64,000 bases of DNA from Streptomyces sp. NBC_00461 (lineage in GTDB: Bacteria > Actinomycetota > Actinomycetes > Streptomycetales > Streptomycetaceae): contig NZ_CP107902.1 of assembly GCF_036013935.1 (NCBI RefSeq), forward strand, positions 4,187,001-4,251,000. Direction: 5' to 3'. The notes under the pieces are model-generated. The model had not been told where the DNA came from and ran no database searches. It saw nothing but the letters and a program-made list of their open reading frames with translations. The first letter of the stretch is position 1. Every line of letters begins with the position of its first letter. Made by a program: the position numbers and the translations under genes. Of this stretch, positions 51,783-59,585 are shown in pieces.

Positions 51783-54473
51783 ATGAGACCTCTACGCATC
51801 GGTGCGGGGACGGTCAAGGCGCTTGCGGCGGCGGCTGTCGTCTTCGCGGCCGTGCTACCCGCTCAACCTGCCTACGCGGCCACGACGAACTTCTACGTCG
51901 ACCCTGTCAACGGCAGTGACAGCAGCTCGGGAACCAGCACCGCCGCGGCGTTCAGGACCGTCCAGGCCGCCCAGGCCGCGGTCCGGGCAGTCAACGCGAA
52001 CATGTCCGACGACATCGTCGTGAACCTGCGCGGAGGCACCTACCCTCTCACCGCTCCGGTCACCTTCGGCACCAGCGACTCGGGCACCAACGGCCACACG
52101 GTCGTCTACCAGGCGTACAACGGTGAGACGCCCGTGATCACCGGCGGCAAGGCGGTCACCGGCTGGACGGCGGCGGCCAACGGCGAGTACAAGGCGCCCG
52201 TGGGCAGCCTCAACTTCCGGCAGCTGTACGTCAACGGGGTCCGCGCCACCCGGGCCCGCTTCCCCGACGTCGGCTCGGACTTCCAGCTGCAGGGCAGTGA
52301 CAAGACCAACAAGCTGCTGAAGGTGCTCAGTTCACAGGTCTCCAACTGGGACCAGCTCAGCAAGGTCGAGATGATGCTGGAAACGCAGTGGGGCGAGAGC
52401 TACCTGCGGCTGAAGTCGATCAGCTCCAGCAACGGCACCGCCAACATCTCGATCCAGGACCACGAGGCGGGCATCCTGTTCCAGCGCCCCTTCCCGGTGC
52501 TCTCCGACGGCGTTCCCCTGCACTTCGAGAACGCCCACGAGTTCCTCAACGAGCCGGGTGAGTTCTACGTCGACACGGCCGCGCAGACCGTCTACTACAA
52601 GCCCCGTCCCGGCGAGGACATGTCCACGGCCACCGTGCAGGCGCCGACGCTCAAGACGCTCTTCGACATCAAGGGCACGAACCTCGGCAGTCCCGTCCAC
52701 GACCTGCGCTTCTCCGGGATCACCTTCACCCAGACCACCTGGATGGAAGCGACCGACAACGGCTACCTCAACGCCCAGGGCGGCAACTACAACCTCTCGG
52801 CCGACAACTCCAACAACCAGTTCGTGGGTCGTCCGCCGGCCGGGGTCCAGGCCGCGAACGCCGACCGTGTCTCCTTCACCGGCAACACCTTCACGCAGAT
52901 GGGCGCCACCGCCCTCGACCTGTCCCACGGTGTGCACGACAGCACCGTGACCGGCAACCTGATCCACGACATCGCCGGCAACGGGATCATGGTCGGCAAG
53001 TTCTCCGACCCGACCGTGGAGTACCACACCGTCTACAACCCGCCCACCTCACCGGCCGGTGAGGACGCCCGGGAGGTGGTCAAGAACGTCACCGTCAAGG
53101 ACAACCTGATCACCCGGATCGGTGAGGACTACCTGGGCACCGCCGGCATCGACGCGGGCTTCGTCAACAGCACCACCATCGACCACAACGACATCTCCGA
53201 CGTTCCGTGGGCCGCCATCTCGCTCGGCTGGGGCTGGCAGTCGGCGGCCAACGCCGAAGGCAACAACAGCATCAGCTACAACCGGCTCGGCAACGTGATG
53301 AACCGGCTCTGCGACTCCGCCGGCATCTACCACCTCTCGAACGACCCGGGCACGGTCATCAACGGCAACTACATCCACGACGCGATACGAGGGCCGGCCG
53401 CCTGCGGCTCCGCCGTGGCCGGCATCTATACCGACGAGGGGTCGAACAACATGACCCTTTCGAACAACGTGCTGTCGCACACCGACGGATTCATCAACCA
53501 GAACCGCAACGGCTCCAGCGTCACGCTCACCAACAACAAGACGTCCGGCGACTCGGTGATCAAGGCCTCCGGTCTCGAGTCCGCCTACCAGGGACTGGCG
53601 GCGAAGCTCAACCTCGCCTACAACAAGCCGGCGTCCTCCTCGTCGGTCTTCGGCACCGGCACGGAGCCCTCGAAGGCCGTCGACAACAACGGCGCGACCG
53701 GCTGGTCGCCGACCGGCAGCGACACCTCGGCCTGGTGGCAGGTCGACCTGGGCAAGTCCTACCAGCTCGGCCAGTTCGCCCTGACCACCCGTCAGGACCT
53801 TGACCAGTCCGAGACCCGCGGCAACTTCGAGGTCCGGGGCTCCAACGACCCGAACTTCGGCAGCTACACCGTCCTGGGACGCCAGACGAGCACCCTGCCG
53901 CTCGCCTCGACGCGCACCGGCGACATCGACGTCCGCCAGGCCTTCCGCTACGTGCGGGTCGCCAAGACCGACGGCGCGTACTTCTACATCACGGACTTCA
54001 GTGTGCAGCGGGCCGGCGGGGCACTGGAGGACGCCACCGGTACGCCGAACATCAACCCGTCGACGAACTACACGATCAAGAACGTCAACAGCGGGCAGCT
54101 GATGGACGTCAACGCGGGGTCCACCGCCGACGGTGCGAGGGTCATCCAGTGGCCGTCCAACGGCGGCGCCAACCAGCAGTGGAACATCGTTCCGGTCAGT
54201 GGGCAGCTCTACAAGATCGTGAACAGGAACAGCGGCAAGGCCCTCGACATCAACGCCTCCAGCCATTCGAGGGGGACCGCGCTGCAGCAGTACGGCTACG
54301 GAGGCGGCAACAACCAGTTGTGGTACTTCGAGCCGACCAGCGGTGGATACGTCATCCGCAACTTCGAGAGCAGGCAGATCCTGGAGGTGAGCGGCGGATC
54401 GACGGCGAACGGAGCCGCCGTCGCTCAGTACATGCCCTTGAACCAGTCCAACCAGGCTTGGACGATCCAGTGA
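51783..54473 (+). CDS. Secreted beta-helix glycosidase (GH141-like) with CBM32-like and ricin modules
   Basis: An 896-aa exported protein. The Sec signal ends at LPAQPAYA. The catalytic part (about 35-620) is a right-handed parallel beta-helix beginning FYVDPVNGSDSSSGTSTAAA and DDIVVNLRGGTYPLTAPVTF, with RQLYVNGVRATRARFPD and repeated TVTGNLIHDIAGNGIM-like coils, as in GH141 and related families. A discoidin/F5-8C-like module follows (about 620-760: AVDNNGATGWSPTGSDTSAW). The C-terminal ricin module (about 770-896) has three QxW repeats (GANQQWNI, GNNQLWYF, QSNQAWTI). GH141 enzymes known to me cleave fucose or xylan linkages; the exact activity is uncertain. Confidence 0.75.
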   Translation: MRPLRIGAGTVKALAAAAVVFAAVLPAQPAYAATTNFYVDPVNGSDSSSGTSTAAAFRTVQAAQAAVRAVNANMSDDIVVNLRGGTYPLTAPVTFGTSDSGTNGHTVVYQAYNGETPVITGGKAVTGWTAAANGEYKAPVGSLNFRQLYVNGVRATRARFPDVGSDFQLQGSDKTNKLLKVLSSQVSNWDQLSKVEMMLETQWGESYLRLKSISSSNGTANISIQDHEAGILFQRPFPVLSDGVPLHFENAHEFLNEPGEFYVDTAAQTVYYKPRPGEDMSTATVQAPTLKTLFDIKGTNLGSPVHDLRFSGITFTQTTWMEATDNGYLNAQGGNYNLSADNSNNQFVGRPPAGVQAANADRVSFTGNTFTQMGATALDLSHGVHDSTVTGNLIHDIAGNGIMVGKFSDPTVEYHTVYNPPTSPAGEDAREVVKNVTVKDNLITRIGEDYLGTAGIDAGFVNSTTIDHNDISDVPWAAISLGWGWQSAANAEGNNSISYNRLGNVMNRLCDSAGIYHLSNDPGTVINGNYIHDAIRGPAACGSAVAGIYTDEGSNNMTLSNNVLSHTDGFINQNRNGSSVTLTNNKTSGDSVIKASGLESAYQGLAAKLNLAYNKPASSSSVFGTGTEPSKAVDNNGATGWSPTGSDTSAWWQVDLGKSYQLGQFALTTRQDLDQSETRGNFEVRGSNDPNFGSYTVLGRQTSTLPLASTRTGDIDVRQAFRYVRVAKTDGAYFYITDFSVQRAGGALEDATGTPNINPSTNYTIKNVNSGQLMDVNAGSTADGARVIQWPSNGGANQQWNIVPVSGQLYKIVNRNSGKALDINASSHSRGTALQQYGYGGGNNQLWYFEPTSGGYVIRNFESRQILEVSGGSTANGAAVAQYMPLNQSNQAWTIQ

Positions 54474-54500
54474 CAGCGTGACCCACACGTCGGCGGATCC

Positions 54501-54556
54501 GCTCGCCCGGACGCGTCCGCGCGCCTGGACGCGTCCGCGCGCCTGGACGCGTCCGC
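54501..54556. repeat. 18-bp tandem repeat before the first GH54 gene
   Basis: About three copies of GCGCCTGGACGCGTCCGC: a diverged one ending at 54520, then exact copies at 54521-54538 and 54539-54556. Each contains the palindrome GGACGCGTCC, so alternative hairpins are possible between the two hydrolase genes. Confidence 0.8.
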
Positions 54557-54652
54557 TCGCCTCACTCCCCCAGCAGCCCGCCCCTGCCATCAGCCCACGC
54601 GAACCCACAGGGGCACGGCGTGCTGTCCCCGTATCGATGAACAAGGAAGTTC

Positions 54653-56203
54653 ATGGTGCCCGAGTTGCATATTTTCCGCCGACTGCGCCGGGGGCTCATT
54701 GCCTCCCTGGCCGCGGTGGCCCTCGCCCTCACCGGCCTTGTCGCCTTCAGCGAAGCCTCGCACGCCGCCACACAAGGGCCGTGTGACATCTACGCGGCGG
54801 GCGGCACGCCGTGCGTCGCGGCGCACAGCACCACCCGCGCGCTGTTCGCCTCCTACAACGGCCCGCTCTACCAGGTGCAGCGGGCGTCGGACAGCACCTT
54901 CAAGAACATCGGGGTGCTGTCCGCCGGAGGCGTCGCCGACGCCGCGGCGCAGGACTCCTTCTGCGCGGGCACCACCTGCACCATCACCCGCCTCTACGAC
55001 CAGACCGGCAGCAGCGGCAACACCCTGGTCTACCAGGGCCCCGGCGGGACCGGCGGCGCCGACACCGCGGCCAACGCGACAACCGAAGCGGTGAGTGTGG
55101 GCGGCCAGAAGGCCTACGCGCTGTACATCAACCCCGGCAACAGCTACTTCGCCGGCGGCTCGGGCGTGCCGACCGGCAGCTCACCCGAGGGCGCGTACAT
55201 GATCACCAGCGGCACCCACGTCAACAACGGCTGCTGCTTTGACTACGGCAACACCGAGACCGACCACCACGCCGACGGCAACGGCGCCATGGACGCGATC
55301 AACTTCGGCACCGAATGCTGGTTCGGCGGCTGCAGCGGAACCGGTCCATGGGTGCAGGCCGACCTGGAGAACGGCCTGTTCACCGGCGGCAGCAAGGCGT
55401 GGAACCCCAGCCAGGTCTCCGAGACCAGCCATTTCGTCACCGCGATGCTCAAGAACAACGGCACCACCCAGATGGCGCTCAAGGGCGCCAACGCCCAGTC
55501 CGGGAGCCTGACCCAGTTCTACAGCGGCGCACTGCCCACCGGATACAACCCGATGCACAAGCAGGGTGCCATCATCCTCGGCAGCGGCGGCGACTGCTGC
55601 CAGACCAACCGCAACGCGAGCGCGGGCACCTTCTACGAGGGCGCCATGGTCAAGGGTTACCCCTCCGACGCCACCGACGCCGCGGTCCAGGCCAACATCA
55701 CCGCGGCCGGCTACAGCACCACCAGCCCCTTCACCCCGGGTGCGAAGGTGTCGCTGCAGGCCACCACCTCCTGCTGCACCGGCGACTACCTGCAGCACGA
55801 CGCCGGCGACGACAAGGTCGTCATCGCGCCCGTGACCTCCTCCAGTTCGGCCACCGACAAGGGCGACGCCACCTGGATCGTCCGCGCCGGGCTGGCCAAC
55901 AGCAACTGCGTCTCCTTCGAGTCGGCCAACGCATCCGGCAAGTACCTCAGGCACTACGCGTTCCAGCTCCACCTCCAACCCAAGGCCGACACCAACCAGT
56001 TCGCCGCCGACGCCACCTTCTGCCCCAAGCCAGGAAACAGCGGCACAGGCTACTCGCTGCAGTCCTTCAACTTCCCGACCAAGTACATCCGCCACTACAG
56101 CTTCACCGGCTACGTCGCAAGCAACGGCGGAACCAACGCCTGGGACAACCCGTCCTCGTGGGCCCAGGACACCAGCTGGCTCGCCGCCGCTCCCTGGAGC
56201 TGA
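54653..56203 (+). CDS. Secreted GH54 alpha-L-arabinofuranosidase with CBM42 (copy 1)
   Basis: A 516-aa exported enzyme of the AbfB type. The signal peptide ends near FSEASHA, followed by ATQGPCDIYAAGGTPCVAAH, the GH54 N-terminus. The vicinal Cys pair typical of AbfB is at 194-195 in NGCCFDYGN. By comparison with the fungal enzyme, the nucleophile should be Glu239 (QADLENGLF) and the acid/base Asp314 (ILGSGGD). The arabinose-binding CBM42 covers about 365-516 (VSLQATTSCCTGDYLQHDAG, SCVSFESAN-like repeats). It releases arabinose from arabinan, arabinoxylan and arabinogalactan. An AAGGA site lies 5 bp before the ATG. Confidence 0.92.
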   Translation: MVPELHIFRRLRRGLIASLAAVALALTGLVAFSEASHAATQGPCDIYAAGGTPCVAAHSTTRALFASYNGPLYQVQRASDSTFKNIGVLSAGGVADAAAQDSFCAGTTCTITRLYDQTGSSGNTLVYQGPGGTGGADTAANATTEAVSVGGQKAYALYINPGNSYFAGGSGVPTGSSPEGAYMITSGTHVNNGCCFDYGNTETDHHADGNGAMDAINFGTECWFGGCSGTGPWVQADLENGLFTGGSKAWNPSQVSETSHFVTAMLKNNGTTQMALKGANAQSGSLTQFYSGALPTGYNPMHKQGAIILGSGGDCCQTNRNASAGTFYEGAMVKGYPSDATDAAVQANITAAGYSTTSPFTPGAKVSLQATTSCCTGDYLQHDAGDDKVVIAPVTSSSSATDKGDATWIVRAGLANSNCVSFESANASGKYLRHYAFQLHLQPKADTNQFAADATFCPKPGNSGTGYSLQSFNFPTKYIRHYSFTGYVASNGGTNAWDNPSSWAQDTSWLAAAPWS

Positions 56204-56367
56204 CGAGCAGCCCACGCCGGGTCCGGTGCCGGAAACAGCCGAGGTCGCACCGGACCCGGACCCGTCAACGCAGCTCGCTGTCCGCACAGCCGGACAACGT
56301 CCGATGAGCCGTACAGCGCGGGTTCGTCGACACTCACCCTCTCCCCCACCTTGAGAAGGAGTTCTTC

Positions 56368-57924
56368 ATGATCAAGTCACCGTGGATACGCAGCGCCAGA
56401 CGCGCGCTTCTCGCGGCGGGCGCCACCGCCGCGCTCGCCGCCGGCCTGCTCACCGCCACAGCCACCACCTCGCAGGCCGCCACCCAGGGGCCGTGCGACA
56501 TCTACGCCACGGGCGGCACCCCCTGCGTCGCCGCGCACAGCACCACCCGCGCCCTGTACGGCGCGTACAACGGCCCGCTGTACCAGGTCAAGCGCGCCTC
56601 CGACAACGCGACCAAGGACATCGTCCCGCTGACCGCCGGAGGTGTCGCCGACGCCGCCGCGCAGGACTCCTTCTGCGCCAGCACCAGCTGCGTCATCACC
56701 GTCATCTACGACCAGTCCCCCAAGGGCAACAACCTCACCCAGGCCCCGGGAGGCGGAGCCGCCGGCGGGCCGGACAACCTCGCCAACGCCGTCGAGGCGC
56801 CGGTCACCGTCGGCGGGCACAAGGCGTACGGCGTCTACGTAGCCCCCGGCACCGGTTACCGCAACAACAACACCAACGGCATCGCCACCGGCGACCAGCC
56901 CGAGGGCATGTACGCGATCTTCAACGGCAAGCACTTCAACGGCGGCTGCTGCTTCGACTACGGCAACGCCGAGACCAACAGCCGCGACACCGGCAACGGC
57001 CACATGGAGGCCCTCTACTTCGGCAACAACAAGGGCTGGGGCTGGGGCAGCGGCAACGGCCCCTGGGTCATGGGCGACCTGGAGAACGGCCTGTTCTCCG
57101 GCGTCAACCGCGGACTCAACGCCAATGACCCCAGCGTCGACAACCGGTTCCTGACCGCCATGCTCAAGGGCGGCCCGAACCAGTGGGCCCTCCGCGGCGG
57201 CGACGCCCAGTCGGGCGGCCTGTCCACCTTCTACAACGGAATGCGCCCCACCGCCTCCGGCTACAACCCGATGCACAAGGAAGGCGCGATCATCCTGGGC
57301 ATCGGCGGTGACAACAGCAAGGGCGCCCAGGGCACCTTCTACGAAGGCGTCATGACCCAGGGCTACCCCTCGGACGCCACCGAGAACGCCGTCCAGGCCA
57401 ACATCACCGCCGCCGGCTACAACAGCGGCTCCACCGGCACCGGCTCACTGACCCCCGGCTCCCGGATCTCCCTGCAGGCCACCACCGCGCCCTGCTGCAC
57501 CTCGCACTACCTGCGCCACAACGACGCCGACTCCAAGGTCGTCATCTCCAGCATCAACTCCTCCAGCCCGGCCACCGACAAGGCAGACGCCACCTGGATC
57601 GTCCGCGCCGGCCTGGCCAACACCTCCTGCCTGTCCTTCGAGTCCGCCAACACCCCCGGCCAGTTCCTGCACCACTTCAACTACCAGCTCAACCTGAACT
57701 TCGACAGCGGCTCCGGCTCCTTCGCGAAGGACGCCACCTTCTGCCCCACCACGGGCAACAGCGGCGTCGGCACCTCCTTCCAGTCCGTCAACTTCCCCAC
57801 CAAGTACCTCCGCCACTACAACTACACGGCCTACATCGCCAGCAACGGCGGCTCCAACACCTGGGACAACACGAAGTCGTGGGCCCAGGACACCAGTTGG
57901 CTCACCGCGTCTCCCTGGAACTGA
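56368..57924 (+). CDS. Secreted GH54 alpha-L-arabinofuranosidase with CBM42 (copy 2)
   Basis: A 518-aa paralogue of the preceding gene, with the same domain order. The signal ends at TATTSQA. The Cys pair (194-195, GGCCFDYGN), predicted nucleophile Glu239 (GDLENGLF) and acid/base Asp315 (ILGIGGD) are kept. The CBM42 shows ISLQATTAPCCTSHYLRHND and FPTKYLRHYNYTAYIASNGG. The tandem copies lie 164 bp apart; the second has a closer match to the fungal GIGGDNS sequence around the acid/base. A GAGAAGGAG ribosome site precedes the ATG. A strong terminator follows. Confidence 0.92.
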   Translation: MIKSPWIRSARRALLAAGATAALAAGLLTATATTSQAATQGPCDIYATGGTPCVAAHSTTRALYGAYNGPLYQVKRASDNATKDIVPLTAGGVADAAAQDSFCASTSCVITVIYDQSPKGNNLTQAPGGGAAGGPDNLANAVEAPVTVGGHKAYGVYVAPGTGYRNNNTNGIATGDQPEGMYAIFNGKHFNGGCCFDYGNAETNSRDTGNGHMEALYFGNNKGWGWGSGNGPWVMGDLENGLFSGVNRGLNANDPSVDNRFLTAMLKGGPNQWALRGGDAQSGGLSTFYNGMRPTASGYNPMHKEGAIILGIGGDNSKGAQGTFYEGVMTQGYPSDATENAVQANITAAGYNSGSTGTGSLTPGSRISLQATTAPCCTSHYLRHNDADSKVVISSINSSSPATDKADATWIVRAGLANTSCLSFESANTPGQFLHHFNYQLNLNFDSGSGSFAKDATFCPTTGNSGVGTSFQSVNFPTKYLRHYNYTAYIASNGGSNTWDNTKSWAQDTSWLTASPWN

Positions 57925-57972
57925 CGAGCAACCGGCGTCTCTGAGCGCCACCAGCATCTGAGCGCCACCAGC

Positions 57973-58016
57973 AGCGAGCACGGCAACCCTGCACAAGTGC
58001 GGGGAGGCCGTGCTCG
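57973..58016 (+). terminator. Terminator after the second GH54 gene
   Basis: GCGAGCACGGC pairs with GCCGTGCTCGC, followed by TTCCTTCTT. It lies 49 bp past the stop. A direct repeat TCTGAGCGCCACCAGCA occurs twice just before it. Confidence 0.85.
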
Positions 58017-58179
58017 CTTCCTTCTTACTCTCGCCGGAGCCCGGGGCCCCCTGCGACCGTGCGAACAGCGGAACATGAGCACGTGCCGGCTCTGTCTCGT
58101 CTGCGGGAGCCCGGGCCGTGTCACTGCAGCGCCCGGCCGGTGACCGCGGCGATGGGCTCGAAGTCCCGGTCCCGATGAG

Positions 58180-58226
58180 AGAGGGCGGTCCCCGCAGCGT
58201 GGCGCGCTGTCGTGGGACCGCCCTCT
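58180..58226 (-). terminator. Terminator of the chimeric pseudogene
   Basis: AGAGGGCGGTCCC pairs perfectly with GGGACCGCCCTCT across a 21-base loop, 40 bp past the pseudogene stop on the minus strand. Confidence 0.75.
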
Positions 58227-58265
58227 TCGGATCGGGCTTCTCCCTGCGTGGTCAGGGGTGGCGGG

Positions 58266-58981
58266 TTACGGGAGCGTGGTCCACTTCTGGTTGTTCTGGC
58301 CGTTGCAGGGCCAGATGATGACCTGCGTTCCGTTGGTGGTGCCCTGGTTGGAGGCGTCCAGGCACTTGTCGCCGTAGACGCGGATCTCGCCTCCGGCCCA
58401 TGTGGTCCAGAGCTGGTTGGCGGCGGTGTGGCAGTCCCAGATCAGCGTCGTCGACCCGGCCGCGGTGGAGGCCTCGTCCACATCCAGGCAGCGGCCGGAC
58501 CCGGTACCGCGCAGGCGGGCGGTGGTGGAGGCCAGCGGGCTGCCGCCGGTCATCTTGAACACGGCGACACCGTGCGCCGGGACGCTCGCCGAGATCTGGC
58601 CGGAGGTGCTCTGTGTGCCGCCGGTCCACAGGTCGGTGAGGGTGAACGGCCCTCCGGTGAGGCCGACCTGCGCGGCCGTGGCGGTGATGGTCGCGGTGCT
58701 GCTGCCCCGGTTGAAGATGCTGGGGTCCCGGATCAGACCGGACGGCGGGGTGTAGGCGGGGCCCTTCTGCAGGGTGAATCCGGTGGCGTCCGGCGAGTCG
58801 TACACATACATGTTCGACTCGCTGCTGTTGGTGAACGCGGTCATCGTGTACCGCGTGGCCTGCCCGGCCGGTGGGGCGACGGGGCGACGGCGGAGGCGGT
58901 TCCCTGAAGGGCGGGGACACCCAGTAGGACCAGCAGTAGTGGGCCCAGCAAGGCGAGCAGGGTTCTTACGGCTCTGTTCAA
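58266..58981 (-). pseudogene. Frameshifted GH43/GH27 chimera with ricin module
   Basis: The reading starts with a TTG at 58981 behind GGAGGA and gives a good signal peptide (LNRAVRTLLALLGPLLLVLL, GVPALQGTASA). At a run of four G (58873-58876, plus strand) the frame shifts by one. The next frame reads ATRYTMTAFTNSSESNMYVY and GPAYTPPSGLIRDPSI, the N-terminal edge of a GH43 propeller. It then jumps directly to FNRGSSTATITATAAQVGL and TLTDLWTGGTQSTSGQISA, the C-terminal domain of a GH27 alpha-galactosidase, and ends with a ricin/CBM13 module (NQLWTTW, NQKWTTL). Both catalytic domains are missing, so it is the scar of a deletion between two hydrolase genes. Confidence 0.8.
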
Positions 58982-59038
58982 CTCTTCCTCCGGGCTCGGC
59001 CAGTCCGCTTGGCCAGTCGCCGTGAACGAGTGGCAAGC

Positions 59039-59058
59039 TTGTTCGACATTGCGAACAA
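59039..59058. promoter_or_regulatory. Palindromic operator upstream of the pseudogene
   Basis: TTGTTCG and CGAACAA form perfect 7-bp arms around 6 bp. It is centred about 68 bp upstream of the pseudogene start, a usual place for a LacI- or GntR-type repressor. Confidence 0.55.
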
Positions 59059-59100
59059 CGTGCGGCACTTCGAGCAGAAGATAGGTTTGAACGGTGATTC

Positions 59101-59117
59101 CGTCAATGTTTCTGACG
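59101..59117. promoter_or_regulatory. Second dyad in the same region
   Basis: CGTCA and TGACG form 5-bp arms around 7 bp. The site is short and might arise by chance. Confidence 0.3.
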
Positions 59118-59585
59118 GGTTCCGTTCCGGTACAGCTCGCGCTCGTCGGCGGCGACCATTTCCGCAGATCGACCCACGTTCGGAGCACCGGACACACACG
59201 GTGCGACAGCGGTCCGGCCTCCGTTGGAAATCGAGCGCGAGGGAGAGTCCGTGGACCGTGAAGTCTGCCCGCAGGGACCGTTCCTGAAATGGTTGCGGCG
59301 TCTCCGCCGGCTGCCCTCCGCCGCTGCGAGACATCGCATGTCTACGGCAGAGCAAGCAGGTTCTTAGTGGGATGAAACAGCCCATTCCGCTTTCCGCGGG
59401 CGTACTTTCATCCTCTTACCTGTTGACACAGGGCAGTTACGTCATCGAACTTCATGCGTAACATCCGGCGCCTTGGAGCCCAGAGGGAGGGCCGCGCCTG
59501 AAGGCCTGAGACCGCACGCCCTCGGGCTGCCACCCCAACCGCCTCACCCCGAACACCTGAGCCACCCCACGCCGGAGGTACACGC

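Larger units (their letters stand above)
57925..58265. other. Intergenic region between GH54 copy 2 and the chimeric pseudogene
   Basis: A 341-bp convergent gap with two strong hairpins (57973-58016 and 58180-58226) and a 17-bp direct repeat at about 57940-57972. No gene is seen. Confidence 0.6.
58982..59585. other. Divergent region upstream of the fucosidase gene
   Basis: A 604-bp gap. It has a perfect TTGTTCG/CGAACAA dyad (59039-59058), a CGTCA/TGACG dyad (59101-59117) and a TTGACA at 59423-59428 without a clear -10 partner. Short frames show no family resemblance, and no mobile-element ends were recognised. Confidence 0.5.

Noticed and set aside
59009..59400. Transposase fragment upstream of the fucosidase gene
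   Set aside because: Short basic reading frames only; no recognisable transposase motif, terminal repeats or target duplication.
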